Positions 28,596 through 38,368 of a stretch of 64,000 nucleotides of DNA are shown here, piece by piece. Position numbers and translations under genes: made by a program. The notes beneath the pieces are model-generated. The model ran no database searches, was not told the origin of the DNA, and saw only the letters and a list, made by a program, of their open reading frames with translations. Location of the stretch: assembly GCA_002270295.1 (NCBI GenBank), contig NISF01000005.1, positions 328,542 through 392,541 on the forward strand, given 5' to 3'. Positions within the stretch are counted from its first letter, which is position 1. Each line of letters starts with the position of its first letter. The DNA comes from Enterobacter sp. 10-1. Its GTDB lineage: Bacteria; Pseudomonadota; Gammaproteobacteria; Enterobacterales; Enterobacteriaceae.

Positions 28596-29153
28596 TTACT
28601 GAATGGTCAGGGTATTGATGATGTTTTCCGCAGCAGTTTGCGCCTGCTGCTGGTTGTCTGCCGGCAGAGTGATCTGCAGGGTCAGCAATTTATCATCCAC
28701 CTTGCCGAGAAGCACCGAAGACCAGGCGGTCTGTCCTTTGGCGGAGATGATGCTGTCCAGCTGCTGCAGCGTGTGGCCTTTGATCTCAACGGATTTATTG
28801 GTCACGACCTGCAGCTGCGGATCGCGGCTGCGCTGCTGCTCTTCCAGGCGCTGAGCCAGTACGGCTAAATCTTCATTGGTGCTGTCACCCACAATCACGA
28901 TCACCGCTTTCTGACCTGTTACATCAGAATAGACGTGCATGTTGTTGGCCTGAGTACCCAGCTTACCGCTCTGGTCGGTCATCCCTGCAGGCAGGGAGAA
29001 GCTCAGCTTGCCGTCCAGCAGGCTCACGGTTTGTCCGCTGGCGTTGCTTTCAGCCGCAGCCCCTTCGGTTGGCGCTTTTGAATCGCTGTTATCACAGGCC
29101 GCGAGGCCCATAACCAGCAGGCCAATACCGACATATTTAACCAAATTGCGCAT
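28596..29153 (-). CDS. dcrB: Inner-membrane-associated lipoprotein DcrB
   Basis: DcrB is a small lipoprotein needed for phage C1 and C6 infection in E. coli, and later linked to envelope lipoprotein maturation. The 185-residue protein has the lipobox LAAC (Cys20), with Asp following the Cys, the classic signal for retention in the inner membrane. [20 protein letters not shown] and [14 protein letters not shown] match E. coli DcrB. ATG at 29153 is preferred over 29159 because AGGAAG then lies about 6 bases upstream. Confidence 0.95.
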   Translation of the reverse strand: MRNLVKYVGIGLLVMGLAACDNSDSKAPTEGAAAESNASGQTVSLLDGKLSFSLPAGMTDQSGKLGTQANNMHVYSDVTGQKAVIVIVGDSTNEDLAVLAQRLEEQQRSRDPQLQVVTNKSVEIKGHTLQQLDSIISAKGQTAWSSVLLGKVDDKLLTLQITLPADNQQQAQTAAENIINTLTIQ

Positions 29154-29226
29154 TGACATCTTCCTTTCGATAAACGGCCATTAACGGCTCATTCGCTTAT
29201 CTTATCACATCAGTCTGTGAGTACTC

Positions 29227-29892
29227 TTAACCTGGCTGCAATGCTGACAAATCAGATTTATCTGCCATTTTTTTCAGCAGCATATTCAACAACATGCCGT
29301 ACATCGGCAGGAAGAATACGATGCTAATCAGCACCTTGAAACAGTAGTCGACGATGGCGATTTCTCCCCAGTGGGCCGCCATAAAGGGGTCCGGGCTACG
29401 CCAGAAGGCGATAAAGAAAAAGGCCAGCGTATCGCTGACGTTGCCAAACAGCGTGGAGGCGGTTGGCGCCAGCCACCAGCGGCGATTTTGCCGCAGGCGG
29501 TTAAAGACGTGGACGTCGAGGATCTGCCCCAGCGCATAGGCCATAAAGCTGGCGACAGCGATACGCGCCACGAACAGGTTGAAGTGGGCGAGTGCGGCAA
29601 AGCCCTGCCATTCGCCCATATAAAACAGAGCGGAGACGCCGTAGGAGATCAGCAGCGCCGGGACCATCACCGCGAGGATGATGCGTCGCGCCAGCGGTGC
29701 GCCAAAAATGCGTACCGTCAGATCGGTGGCGAGGAAAATAAACGGAAAGCTGAACGCGCCCCAGGTGGTATGGAAACCAAAAATGGAGATCGGTAGCTGC
29801 ACCAGATAGTTACTGGAGGTGATCACCAGCAAATGGAATAGCGATAGCCAGACCAGCGCTTTTTTACGCTGTACGGTAGTAAAGGGATTCAT
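29227..29892 (-). CDS. yhhQ: Queuosine precursor transporter YhhQ
   Basis: YhhQ imports the 7-deazaguanine precursors preQ0/preQ1 for the tRNA modification queuosine. The 221-residue protein has about six membrane helices. Family motifs include WGAFSFPFIFLATDLTVRIFG, with the conserved FPFIFLATDL, and SFMAYALGQILDVHVFNRLR and TLFGNVSDTLAFFFIAF. It matches E. coli YhhQ and keeps its place next to dcrB. Confidence 0.94.
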   Translation of the reverse strand: MNPFTTVQRKKALVWLSLFHLLVITSSNYLVQLPISIFGFHTTWGAFSFPFIFLATDLTVRIFGAPLARRIILAVMVPALLISYGVSALFYMGEWQGFAALAHFNLFVARIAVASFMAYALGQILDVHVFNRLRQNRRWWLAPTASTLFGNVSDTLAFFFIAFWRSPDPFMAAHWGEIAIVDYCFKVLISIVFFLPMYGMLLNMLLKKMADKSDLSALQPG

Positions 29893-30125
29893 ATTGTGAC
29901 CTTTTTATGCCCGTTATCCTTCAGGCTGCAGAGGCGTCGCCGCTTGTCTACAACACGAATGAGTGAGGGACTGAAATTTGGGGTGAGGGAACCCAATTAA
30001 AAACGGCTGCATGATACTGCGTTGGGGGCGTAATGCAACGGTTGTTTTTCGCGCAAACGTTAACCTGGCTTGCGTCGCGTGCGGGTGGCGGTAAACTAGG
30101 GCCGTTTTGTTAACGTGAGATGAAA

Positions 30126-30371
30126 ATGAGCGAACTTTTTTCCACTCCTGACCACACTTTGGATGCGCAGGGGCTGCGTTGCCCGGAGCCGGTAATGATG
30201 GTGCGCAAAGCCGTGCGTACGATGCCGGTTGGCGAGACGCTGCTGATTATCGCCGACGATCCGGCGACAACCCGCGATATTCCCGGCTTTTGCCGCTTTA
30301 TGGAACATGAGCTGGTTGCCCAGGAAATTAGCGCGCTGCCGTACCGCTATTTGATTCGCAAAAACCACTGA
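30126..30371 (+). CDS. tusA: Sulfur-carrier protein TusA
   Basis: TusA accepts persulfide sulfur from IscS on Cys19 ([12 protein letters not shown]) and passes it to TusBCD for 2-thiouridine synthesis in tRNA. It also serves molybdenum cofactor synthesis. The 81-residue SirA-like protein matches E. coli TusA over its length. Two ATGs are possible (30120 and 30126); GTGAG lies 7 bases before the second and abuts the first, so 30126 is chosen. It is divergent from yhhQ. Confidence 0.94.
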   Translation: MSELFSTPDHTLDAQGLRCPEPVMMVRKAVRTMPVGETLLIIADDPATTRDIPGFCRFMEHELVAQEISALPYRYLIRKNH

Positions 30372-30403
30372 GCTCCCCGCTAAGCGCAGCGCCGCCGGGG
30401 AGC
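30372..30403. terminator. Hairpin between convergent tusA and zntA
   Basis: GCTCCCCG at 30372-30379 pairs with CGGGGAGC at 30396-30403 across a GC-rich 16-base loop. It sits directly after the tusA stop and just before the zntA stop on the other strand. No T-tract is present, so termination by it is uncertain. Confidence 0.5.
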
Positions 30404-30410
30404 GTGTCCG

Positions 30411-32603
30411 CTACTTCTGGCGTAACAGCCGCAGGGCGTTGGCGGTGACCAGCACCGTGGCTCCGGTATCCGCCAGCACCGCCAGCCACAGTCCGGTCAG
30501 GCCGAGCAGCGTGGTTATCAGGAAAATCCCCTTCAGACCCAGCGCAATCGCAATGTTCTGCCGGATGTTGGCATGGGTGGCGCGAGCCAGCGAAATCATC
30601 TGCGCCAGGCCGGTTAAGCGGTTATGGGTTAACGCCGCATCGGCGGTCTCCAGCGCCACGTCGGTGCCGCTGCCCATCGCAATACCGATGGTGGCCGCCT
30701 TCATGGCCGGCGCGTCGTTGATGCCGTCGCCGACCATCGCCAGCGGCGCTTCGGCGTTGAGCGCCATCACCGCCGTGACCTTATCTGCAGGCAGCAGCCC
30801 GGCGCGGAACGTCAGCCCCAGCTCGTTGGCGATGGCCGCCGCCGCGCGCGGGTTATCGCCGGTCAGGATCACCCCCTGCACGCCGAGCTGATGCAGATCT
30901 TCCACCGCCTGGCGGGCGTCGTCGCGCAGGGTATCGCGCAGCGCCAGAATGCCGAGCAGGATATCCTCACGTAGCACCAGCACCACCGTTTGGCCGGCGC
31001 TCTCCAGCTGCTGGATCTGCTCTTCGTACTCGGCCGCCGCCCCATTACCCGCCGCGCAAATTAACACCCGGCGGCCGGCAACTTCAGCTTCTATACCGGA
31101 ACCGGCCAGCGCGCGCTGGGCGCTGGCGGCCGGGATGCTCAGCCCTCGCTGCTCCGCTTCGCGGACAATGGCCTGGGCCAGCGGATGGCTGGAGCCTTGC
31201 TCCACCGCGGCGGCCAGCGCCAGCAGGCCGTTCTCATCGATGTCGGCGGTGACAATCGCCGCGCTTACGCGCGGCTGGCCGACGGTCAGGGTGCCGGTTT
31301 TATCAAAGGCGACCTGGCGAACCTGCCCGAGCTGTTCAAGCGCGGCGCCGCCTTTAATCAACGCGCCGCGACGGGCCGCGACCGCCAGCCCGGAGGTGAT
31401 TGCCGCCGGGGTTGAAATGACCAGCGCGCACGGGCAGCCGATCAGCAGCAGCGTCAGCCCTTTGTAGATCCACGGTAGCCAGGCGCTGGCAAAAAACAGC
31501 GGCGGTACGATGGCCACCAGCAGGGCGACGAGCATAATGGCCGGGGTATAAATACGGCTAAAGCGATCGATAAAGCGTTCAATGGGCGCCCGGCGCTCTT
31601 CGGCTTCTTCAATCAGCTTCAGGATACGATCGATAGCGCTGTCGCCGGGTTCAGAGATAACCGTCAGCTGCACCAGACGATCGACGCTGGTTGCGCCTGC
31701 CGCCACGCGTTCGCCGGAGCTGCGTTCCACCGGGACGGATTCGCCGGTTAACGCGCTTTCATCGAAGCTGGCAAACGGCGTCATCAGCCGACCATCGGCG
31801 GGCAGGCGCCCGCCGGCGGCGACCTCAATCAGATCGCCGGGGCGCAGGTCGCGCTGGGCGACGGTTTCCCGCACGCCGTCGCGGACCCGCGTGGCGGTAT
31901 CGGGCTTCAGGGCCATAAGCGCGCTGACGCCCTGGCGAGCGCGGCTGGCGGCCCAGCCTTCAAGGCGTTCGCCGATCAGGAACAGCAGCAGCACCATTGC
32001 GGCTTCGGCGGTTGCGCCGATAAACAGCGCCCCGATGGCCGCGACGCTCATTAGCGTTTCAATGGCGAACCAGCTGCCGCTTTTGATCAGCCGCAGCGCC
32101 TGGCGCGCGACCGGCCATAGGCCAACGAGGGTGGTGGCAGCGAAGGCCAGCTCGCCGAAGGGGTGATTAAACTGCTCCAGTCCCCAGCTCAGGGCCATCA
32201 TCAGCACCAGGGTTATCAGCGGCAGATTATCCCGCAGCCAGGAGGTTTCCCGCTGCGGAGTATTCTCATCTCGCAGCGTATAGCCCGCCGCGCGTACCGC
32301 GCTTTCCACCTGCGGGCGGATATCGCTCCCGGCGTTCACCAGCAGCTTTTCCGTGGCAAACAGCACCTGCACCTGGCTGACGCCCGGCACCTGGCGTACG
32401 GCATTCTCCACCTTCCGGGCGCAGGCGGCGCAGTCCATGCCGTCGACCAGCCAGCTGTAGCGCGCGGTTTCCAGGGGTTCTTCGCGGGTTTGCGCCGCGC
32501 AGGAGGAGTCCGTACAGCAGCTGTCAGGCTGTGCGGCAGCGGGCTTTAATTTGAATGACGAGAACTGTGGGACTTTTTTATCCTGAGCTTCTGGAGTCGA
32601 CAT
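30411..32603 (-). CDS. zntA: Zn(II)/Cd(II)/Pb(II)-translocating P1B-type ATPase ZntA
   Basis: ZntA exports zinc, cadmium and lead across the inner membrane. The 730-residue protein has an N-terminal Cys-rich segment (SCCTDSSC) and a heavy-metal-associated domain with GMDCAAC (Cys58, Cys61). Eight membrane helices follow, with the CPC metal site (Cys390, Cys392), the phosphorylation site DKTGT (Asp434) and the hinge MVGDGINDAPAMKAA. All catalytic and metal-binding residues of the PIB-2 type are present. The promoter upstream is of ZntR type. It faces tusA tail to tail. Confidence 0.96.
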   Translation of the reverse strand: MSTPEAQDKKVPQFSSFKLKPAAAQPDSCCTDSSCAAQTREEPLETARYSWLVDGMDCAACARKVENAVRQVPGVSQVQVLFATEKLLVNAGSDIRPQVESAVRAAGYTLRDENTPQRETSWLRDNLPLITLVLMMALSWGLEQFNHPFGELAFAATTLVGLWPVARQALRLIKSGSWFAIETLMSVAAIGALFIGATAEAAMVLLLFLIGERLEGWAASRARQGVSALMALKPDTATRVRDGVRETVAQRDLRPGDLIEVAAGGRLPADGRLMTPFASFDESALTGESVPVERSSGERVAAGATSVDRLVQLTVISEPGDSAIDRILKLIEEAEERRAPIERFIDRFSRIYTPAIMLVALLVAIVPPLFFASAWLPWIYKGLTLLLIGCPCALVISTPAAITSGLAVAARRGALIKGGAALEQLGQVRQVAFDKTGTLTVGQPRVSAAIVTADIDENGLLALAAAVEQGSSHPLAQAIVREAEQRGLSIPAASAQRALAGSGIEAEVAGRRVLICAAGNGAAAEYEEQIQQLESAGQTVVLVLREDILLGILALRDTLRDDARQAVEDLHQLGVQGVILTGDNPRAAAAIANELGLTFRAGLLPADKVTAVMALNAEAPLAMVGDGINDAPAMKAATIGIAMGSGTDVALETADAALTHNRLTGLAQMISLARATHANIRQNIAIALGLKGIFLITTLLGLTGLWLAVLADTGATVLVTANALRLLRQK

Positions 32604-32641
32604 GACACCCTCCGGGTAATGATAATTTTCTCATTGCCCAG

Positions 32642-32673
32642 AGGATACACTTTGGAGTCGACTCCAGAGTCAA
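32642..32673 (-). promoter_or_regulatory. ZntR-activated zntA promoter
   Basis: On the minus strand, -35 TTGACT (32668-32673) and -10 TATCCT (32642-32647) are separated by 20 bases rather than 17. The spacer holds a near-perfect dyad centred on GGAGTCGACTCC. That overlong spacer with a central dyad is the hallmark of MerR-family activation and matches the E. coli zntA promoter. Confidence 0.92.
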
Positions 32674-32681
32674 GCGCTAAA

Positions 32682-33308
32682 TTAGAGGTACAGCGCGCGA
32701 ACGATCAGGAAGTGCCCGGCGAAGTAAAATGCGGCGGCAATCGCGTTATCGGCGCGGAAGCGGCGGCGATAGTGGCTGACCAGCCAGACAATATTACCCA
32801 GCAGCAGGAAGGCGGCGCCGATAAAGCCGGAGAGCGCGGTATCGGTCGGGCGCACGAACCACAGTTCGCCCGCCAGCCAGACCATTACCAGCGTCATGCC
32901 GATAAAGGTGAAGACCGGCAGACGCATCTCTTCCAGCCGGCTCCAGATAACCGCCAGCAGCAGCGCGCCAACGACCAGCAGCACCAGCGGCAGCGGCCAG
33001 AAAAATGACAGCGTCATCTGGCTGGCAAACCAGATGGTATAGAGCAGATGCGAAAGGAAAAATGCGCCGACGGCGTACATCACCCGCTGGCGCGGCAGCA
33101 GCGTCAGCGCGTCGCCGAGCAGCGAGGCGCACAGGCCGGCCAGCACCAGATAGCTGATGGCGTTGAACATGGGCGCCTGCCAGGCAAGGAGCAGCAGCAG
33201 AATCAGCGTGACGGGTTTAAACAACCAACGTTGCCAGGTTGGTCCACGGTAGGACGCATCGACGTAAAGCCATGCGGAAAAACAGACAGCAATAAACGAC
33301 CAAAGCAT
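32682..33308 (-). CDS. yhhN: YhhN family membrane protein (TMEM86/lysoplasmalogenase-like)
   Basis: This 208-residue, largely hydrophobic protein has seven to eight helices. Conserved family residues lie in [14 protein letters not shown] (Asp) and [12 protein letters not shown]. Vertebrate TMEM86 relatives are lysoplasmalogenases; the bacterial role is not settled. Length equals that of E. coli YhhN (208), and synteny (zntA-yhhN-yhhM) is conserved. Confidence 0.9.
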   Translation of the reverse strand: MLWSFIAVCFSAWLYVDASYRGPTWQRWLFKPVTLILLLLLAWQAPMFNAISYLVLAGLCASLLGDALTLLPRQRVMYAVGAFFLSHLLYTIWFASQMTLSFFWPLPLVLLVVGALLLAVIWSRLEEMRLPVFTFIGMTLVMVWLAGELWFVRPTDTALSGFIGAAFLLLGNIVWLVSHYRRRFRADNAIAAAFYFAGHFLIVRALYL

Positions 33309-33490
33309 AGTGAGTCCCTGTATCTGTTATCGCTATACCCGCCGCCTTTCAAGCCGTAACCCGAAATGCATAGGGTATAAGTAGTTGTACTGACGGTACT
33401 AAAACTCAGTGTAGTGGCTCGGGCGGGCAGATGACAATGTTAATCAAGGCGCGGTATGCTTATTCCTGAGAATTCTTATGGGTAAGATGA

Positions 33491-33850
33491 ATGAGCAAGA
33501 TCCCGCTGTTTTTTATTATTGTCGTGGCCATCATTGTGATAGCGGCATCGGTTCGCTACGCGCAGCAGCGACGGGAAAGCAGGGACAACGACGCCGCGCC
33601 GCTGCTGCAAAGGCAGGTGGTGGTGAGTAACAAACGGGAAAAGGTGGTTAACGATCGCCGTTCGCGCCAGCAAACCGTCGCTCCGGCCGGCAGCGAAATG
33701 CGCTATGAGGCCAGCTTCAGGCCGGAAACCGGCGGGCTCGACGTCAGCTTTCGTCTTGAAGAGGCGCAGTATCATGCGCTTAGCGTCGGCGACAGGGGCA
33801 TGCTGAGCTACAAAGGCTCAAGGTTTGTCGCGTTTACGCCAGATCCCTGA
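33491..33850 (+). CDS. yhhM: DUF2500 protein YhhM
   Basis: This 119-residue protein has one N-terminal membrane anchor (IPLFFIIVVAIIVIAASV) and a small soluble domain. LLQRQVVVSNKREKVVNDRR and FRLEEAQYHALSVGDRGMLSYKG fit the DUF2500 family, whose function is unknown. It is divergent from yhhN and keeps E. coli order. Confidence 0.9.
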   Translation: MSKIPLFFIIVVAIIVIAASVRYAQQRRESRDNDAAPLLQRQVVVSNKREKVVNDRRSRQQTVAPAGSEMRYEASFRPETGGLDVSFRLEEAQYHALSVGDRGMLSYKGSRFVAFTPDP

Positions 33851-33861
33851 GCCTGCCGCCA

Positions 33862-34140
33862 TCACTTCTTACGCAGCGTAGCCTTGAGCTTTTTCTGCCA
33901 GGCGACCAGCTCGAACACGCCGAAGATAAAAATGCGCACCTGCTCGAAGCGGCCCAGCGGCGGCGCATCTTTGGGCTGAGTGGCTTTCAGCAGCGTCAGC
34001 TGCAGGCCGTGCATCAGGATCATAAAGATAAGCGCGACGTTAACGAAAATATTCAGCGGCTTAGGGAAAGGCTGAAACAGGTTTAAGAGCAAAAACGCCC
34101 ATACGCATAGCATCAGTACCCGGCCTAGATTAATCAGCAT
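33862..34140 (-). CDS. yhhL: DUF1145 membrane protein YhhL
   Basis: This 92-residue protein has two membrane helices (LMLCVWAFLLLNLFQPFP and IFVNVALIFMILMHGLQLTLL) and a basic tail. The ATG at 34140 (MLINLGRVLM) matches E. coli YhhL. The open frame upstream runs antiparallel to nothing real and overlaps rsmD in another frame. Function is unknown; it overlaps the 3' end of rsmD by 11 bp, so the two are co-transcribed. Confidence 0.9.
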   Translation of the reverse strand: MLINLGRVLMLCVWAFLLLNLFQPFPKPLNIFVNVALIFMILMHGLQLTLLKATQPKDAPPLGRFEQVRIFIFGVFELVAWQKKLKATLRKK

Positions 34141-34726
34141 TCTTCTCTCCTTGTGCCTCTCGTTGATAGAGGCGGTAGGCGACCTGTCCGGCCACTTTCT
34201 CACGATACAGGTGCCAGCCTGCCGGTACCGGCGGTAGCCCATTTTCGACTTCACTCTCGACGTAGATCAGCGCTTCGTCGGCGAGCCAGCCGTTACTCTC
34301 CAGCAGCCGCAGCGTCTCTTCCAGCAGCCCTTTGCGGAACGGCGGGTCGACGAACGCTATCTGGTGCGGCGTGCCGGGCTGATTAAGCCAGGTCAGGGTA
34401 TTGGCGTTGACCACCGTGCCGTTGCTGGCTTTCAGGGTCGCCAGGTTTTTCTGCAGCTGTTGGGCAACGCCGCGCTCCATCTCCAGCAGCGTGGTGCTGC
34501 CCGCGTAGCGGGATAGCGCCTCCAGCCCCAGCGCGCCGCTGCCGGCAAAGCAGTCAAGGCAGCGCGCGTCGACCATAGACGGCGCCAGCCAGTTAAAAAG
34601 GGTTTCACGAACCCGGTCGGTGGTCGGGCGCAGGCCCGGGCTCTCCGGCACCGGTAATTTTCGGCCCCGCCACTGTCCGCCGATAATGCGGATCTGGCCG
34701 CTGCCTGCGTGGTTTGGTTTCTTCAT
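34130..34726 (-). CDS. rsmD: 16S rRNA (guanine(966)-N2)-methyltransferase RsmD
   Basis: RsmD methylates G966 of 16S rRNA in the 30S subunit with S-adenosylmethionine. In the 198 residues, LDCFAGSGALGLEALSRYAG is the SAM-binding loop and FVDPPFRKG is the catalytic DPPF motif. It matches E. coli RsmD along its length. The ATG at 34726 gives MKKPNHAGSGQIRIIGG, as in E. coli; a TTG 12 bases upstream is less likely. It is divergent from ftsY. Confidence 0.95.
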   Translation of the reverse strand: MKKPNHAGSGQIRIIGGQWRGRKLPVPESPGLRPTTDRVRETLFNWLAPSMVDARCLDCFAGSGALGLEALSRYAGSTTLLEMERGVAQQLQKNLATLKASNGTVVNANTLTWLNQPGTPHQIAFVDPPFRKGLLEETLRLLESNGWLADEALIYVESEVENGLPPVPAGWHLYREKVAGQVAYRLYQREAQGEKNAD

Positions 34727-34918
34727 CTCTCTGCTCAAGTCTTAACTTCCAGCCTGCTATTCTAGCGATCGAAGGCGGATGACGAAACCTTAATCCGGGG
34801 GCGGTGATGCGCGTTAAGTTAAGTGATAGACTATCTGACTAATTTCATTATTTTTCAGCTTCCGCGACAGATATGCCGAAGCTGTGCCATGAATAATCAG
34901 CGAGGAGTGTAGTCGCAA

Positions 34919-36493
34919 ATGGCGAAAGAGAAAAAACGTGGCTTCTTTTCCTGGCTGGGCTTTGGACAAAAAGAGCAGGCGCAGGAAACAGAAGTTGAGC
35001 AAAAAGTAGAAGGGCTGCAGGAAGCTGCGGAACAGGCTCCCGCAGCGCCGGCTGAGGCCGTTGTTGCGCCTGAAGCCGAGGCGGAGCGCGCCCCGGCGGC
35101 AGAGAAAGAGGACGCGGAGGCCTTTGCCGCTGACGTCGTTGAGGTCACCGAACAGGTTGTCGAAAGCGAGCTGCCGCATCCGGTGGCGGCGGCAGAATCC
35201 GCCGTTGAAGAGATTGCTCCGCCGGTCGCCGCGACAGACGATGCGCCGGCCGTTGGCGAAGTGGAAGAAGAACTTGCCGCCGAGCCGGCTGTCGTAGAGC
35301 CGGAAGCTGCGCAAGCCGCCGTCGAAGAAACGGCGGTGGAAGAGCCGCTGGTGGAAGACGTTATTGCCCAGCCGGCGGTTGCCGAAGCGCTTGTTGAACA
35401 GCTGCCGGAAGAGGTTGTCGCCCAGCCGCAGGCTGCCGTCGTTGAAGAGGCGCTGATTGAGGATGAGCCTGCGCTGTCGGACGACGAGCTGGAAGCCCAG
35501 GCGCTGGCGGCAGAAGCTGAGGAGCAGAGCGAGCCGCAGGAAGCCGCCCAGATCGAGCAGGAGAAGCCGACAAAAGAAGGTTTCTTCGCCCGACTCAAGC
35601 GCAGCCTGGTTAAAACCAAACAGAACCTCGGTTCCGGATTTATCAGTCTGTTCCGCGGCAAAAAAATAGATGATGATCTCTTCGAAGAGCTGGAAGAGCA
35701 GCTGCTGATCGCCGACGTTGGCGTGGAAACGACCCGTAAGATTATTACCCACCTTACCGAAGGCGCCAGCCGTAAGCAGCTCCGCGATGCCGAAGCGCTG
35801 TATGGCCTGCTGAAAGAAGAGATGGGCGATATTCTGGCTAAAGTTGACGAGCCGCTGAACGTTGAAGGGAAAACGCCGTTTGTTATTCTGATGGTTGGCG
35901 TCAACGGGGTGGGTAAAACCACGACCATCGGCAAGCTGGCGCGTCAGTTTGAGCAGCAGGGTAAGTCGGTCATGCTGGCCGCGGGGGATACCTTCCGCGC
36001 CGCCGCGGTAGAGCAGCTGCAGGTCTGGGGTCAGCGTAATAATATCCCGGTGATTGCGCAGCATACCGGCGCGGACTCGGCTTCGGTTATTTTCGACGCC
36101 ATTCAGGCCGCCAAGGCGCGCAACGTTGACGTCCTGATTGCCGATACGGCGGGCCGTCTGCAGAATAAATCGCACCTGATGGAAGAGCTGAAGAAAATCG
36201 TCCGCGTGATGAAGAAGCTGGACGAAGATGCCCCGCATGAAGTGATGCTGACAATTGATGCCAGCACCGGGCAGAACGCGATTAGCCAGGCCAAACTGTT
36301 CCATGAGGCCGTTGGCCTGACCGGCATCACGCTGACGAAGCTGGACGGTACCGCGAAAGGTGGGGTTATCTTCTCGGTCGCTGACCAGTTCGGTATTCCG
36401 ATTCGCTATATTGGCGTCGGTGAACGTATTGAGGATCTGCGTCCGTTTAATGCGGGCGACTTTATTGAGGCACTTTTTGCCCGAGAGGATTAA
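34919..36493 (+). CDS. ftsY: Signal recognition particle receptor FtsY
   Basis: FtsY is the membrane-associated GTPase that receives SRP-bound ribosomes for co-translational insertion of inner-membrane proteins. The 524-residue protein has an acidic Glu/Ala/Val-rich A domain (about 15-210) and then the N and G domains. GVNGVGKTTTIGKLA is G1, DTAGR is G3 and TKLDGTAKGG is G4/G5. It is about 27 residues longer than E. coli FtsY (497), all in the low-complexity A domain. A GGAG-type ribosome binding site lies at 34901-34906. First gene of ftsYEX. Confidence 0.96.
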   Translation: MAKEKKRGFFSWLGFGQKEQAQETEVEQKVEGLQEAAEQAPAAPAEAVVAPEAEAERAPAAEKEDAEAFAADVVEVTEQVVESELPHPVAAAESAVEEIAPPVAATDDAPAVGEVEEELAAEPAVVEPEAAQAAVEETAVEEPLVEDVIAQPAVAEALVEQLPEEVVAQPQAAVVEEALIEDEPALSDDELEAQALAAEAEEQSEPQEAAQIEQEKPTKEGFFARLKRSLVKTKQNLGSGFISLFRGKKIDDDLFEELEEQLLIADVGVETTRKIITHLTEGASRKQLRDAEALYGLLKEEMGDILAKVDEPLNVEGKTPFVILMVGVNGVGKTTTIGKLARQFEQQGKSVMLAAGDTFRAAAVEQLQVWGQRNNIPVIAQHTGADSASVIFDAIQAAKARNVDVLIADTAGRLQNKSHLMEELKKIVRVMKKLDEDAPHEVMLTIDASTGQNAISQAKLFHEAVGLTGITLTKLDGTAKGGVIFSVADQFGIPIRYIGVGERIEDLRPFNAGDFIEALFARED

Positions 36494-36495
36494 TA

Positions 36496-37164
36496 ATGAT
36501 TCGCTTTGAACAAGTCAGCAAAGCCTATCTCGGTGGGAGACAAGCGCTGCAGGGGGTGAACTTCCACCTGCAGTCGGGCGAGATGGCGTTCCTGACCGGC
36601 CACTCCGGCGCGGGGAAAAGTACCCTGCTCAAGCTTATCTGCGGCATCGAGCGGCCGAGCGCCGGCAAAATTTTGTTCGGCGGCCACGATATTAGCCGCC
36701 TGAAGAGCCGGGAGGTGCCGTTTTTGCGCCGCCAGATCGGCATGATTTTCCAGGATCACCACCTGCTGATGGATCGTACCGTGTTTGACAACGTGGCGAT
36801 CCCGCTGATTATTGCCGGCGCCAGCGGGGATGATATCCGCCGCCGGGTATCGGCCGCGCTGGATAAAGTCGGGCTGCTGGACAAAGCGAAAAATCTTCCT
36901 ATCCAACTCTCCGGCGGTGAGCAGCAGCGCGTGGGCATCGCCCGCGCGGTGGTGAACAAGCCTGCGGTGCTGCTGGCGGATGAACCGACCGGTAACCTCG
37001 ATGAGGCGCTCTCGGAGGGGATTTTACGTCTGTTTGAAGAATTTAACCGCGTAGGGGTAACGGTTCTGATGGCGACGCACGACCTGGGGCTGATTTCCAG
37101 TCGTTCGTATCGCATGCTGACCCTGAGCGACGGGCATATGCACGGAGGCCACTGGGGTGAATAA
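36496..37164 (+). CDS. ftsE: Cell division ABC ATPase FtsE
   Basis: FtsE, with FtsX, forms a complex at the divisome that activates periplasmic amidases through EnvC. The 222-residue ATPase has Walker A GHSGAGKS, signature [14 protein letters not shown], Walker [13 protein letters not shown] and the H-loop MATHD. It starts 2 bases after ftsY and overlaps ftsX by 8 bp. Confidence 0.96.
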   Translation: MIRFEQVSKAYLGGRQALQGVNFHLQSGEMAFLTGHSGAGKSTLLKLICGIERPSAGKILFGGHDISRLKSREVPFLRRQIGMIFQDHHLLMDRTVFDNVAIPLIIAGASGDDIRRRVSAALDKVGLLDKAKNLPIQLSGGEQQRVGIARAVVNKPAVLLADEPTGNLDEALSEGILRLFEEFNRVGVTVLMATHDLGLISSRSYRMLTLSDGHMHGGHWGE

Positions 37165-38209
37165 GCGCGAGGCAATAAACCACATTCGCCAGTTTGGCAG
37201 CCGATTTGACCGCATCCGCAATGCCGCAGGGGCAGGCGGTGGGCGCAATGCGCCGAAGCGGCCGAAAGCGGCGCCGAATCCGGCTTCCCGGAAAAGTAAC
37301 GTTTTCAATGAGCAGGTGCGCTATGCCTGGCACGGCGCGGTTCAGGATCTGAAAAGCACGCCGCTGGCCACCTTCCTGACCATCATGGTCATCGCCATTT
37401 CGCTGACGCTGCCGAGCGTGTGCTACATGGTGTACAAAAACGTTAACAGCGCGGCGTCGCAGTACTATCCATCGCCGCAGATCACCGTTTATCTGGAGAA
37501 GACGCTGGACGATGACGCCGCGGCGCGGGTGGTCGGGCAGCTGCAGGCAGAGCAGGGCGTGGAGAAGGTCAACTATCTGTCGCGGGATGAAGCTTTAGGC
37601 GAGTTCCGCAACTGGTCCGGCTTTGGCGGCGCGCTGGATATGCTGGAAGAGAACCCGCTGCCGGCGGTGGCGATTGTCGTGCCGAAGCTGGATTTCCAGG
37701 GAACCGACTCCCTCAACACCCTGCGCGATCGGGTTGCGCATATTCAGGGCGTCGATGAAGTCCGTATGGATGACAGCTGGTTTGCGCGCCTCTCTTCGCT
37801 GACCGGGCTGGTTGGCCGCGTATCGGCGCTGATCGGCGTGCTGATGGTTGCCGCCGTGTTCCTGGTGATCGGCAACAGCGTGCGTCTGAGCATCTTTGCT
37901 CGCCGCGATACCATCAACGTGCAGAAGCTGATTGGGGCGACCGACGGTTTTATCCTGCGTCCGTTCCTCTACGGCGGTGCGCTGCTGGGCTTCTGCGGCG
38001 CATTTTTATCGCTGATCCTGTCGGAGATTATGGTGATGCGCCTGTCATCAGCGGTAACGGAAGTGGCGAAGGTATTCGGTACCCAGTTTGAGCTCAGCGG
38101 CTTAGGCTTCGACGAGTGTCTGCTGATGCTGATCGTCTGCTCGATGATTGGCTGGGTCGCGGCCTGGCTGGCGACGGTGCAACATTTACGTCACTTTACT
38201 CCCGATTAA
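37157..38209 (+). CDS. ftsX: Cell division protein FtsX
   Basis: FtsX is the four-helix permease-like partner of FtsE. Its large periplasmic loop (about 100-215, [20 protein letters not shown] onward) contacts EnvC, and helices 2-4 follow ([25 protein letters not shown] and later). The 350-residue length suits the family (352 in E. coli). The N-terminal cytoplasmic arm is basic ([17 protein letters not shown]). The start is GTG at 37157 within the ftsE end, giving [14 protein letters not shown] as in E. coli. Confidence 0.95.
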   Translation: MNKREAINHIRQFGSRFDRIRNAAGAGGGRNAPKRPKAAPNPASRKSNVFNEQVRYAWHGAVQDLKSTPLATFLTIMVIAISLTLPSVCYMVYKNVNSAASQYYPSPQITVYLEKTLDDDAAARVVGQLQAEQGVEKVNYLSRDEALGEFRNWSGFGGALDMLEENPLPAVAIVVPKLDFQGTDSLNTLRDRVAHIQGVDEVRMDDSWFARLSSLTGLVGRVSALIGVLMVAAVFLVIGNSVRLSIFARRDTINVQKLIGATDGFILRPFLYGGALLGFCGAFLSLILSEIMVMRLSSAVTEVAKVFGTQFELSGLGFDECLLMLIVCSMIGWVAAWLATVQHLRHFTPD

Positions 38210-38338
38210 AAATTTTCTGGTATAATCTTTCCCTGCACTGACTGAATGTCTCTCTGCAGGGAAAGAGTCCCTGTTGTCTCTTCCCTACGCTTCATCTCCA
38301 TGTCACATTTTGTGCGTAATGTATTCACACCGTTGCAT

Positions 38339-38368
38339 GGAACTTGTGGATAAAATCACTGTCTGATA
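38339..38368 (+). promoter_or_regulatory. Sigma-E-type rpoH promoter (P3-like) with DnaA box
   Basis: GGAACTT (38339-38345), 15 bases, then GTCTGATA (38361-38368) match the sigma-E promoter P3 of E. coli rpoH. TTGTGGATA at 38344-38352 is the reverse complement of a perfect DnaA box (TTATCCACA), also known at E. coli rpoH. Other sigma-70 promoters are expected in the same 264-bp gap but were not mapped. Confidence 0.8.

Noticed and set aside
34814..36304. A 496-codon open frame antisense to ftsY
   Set aside because: It mirrors the GC-rich codons of ftsY, has low-complexity Phe/Leu/Arg content and no family resemblance; ftsY on the other strand is certain.
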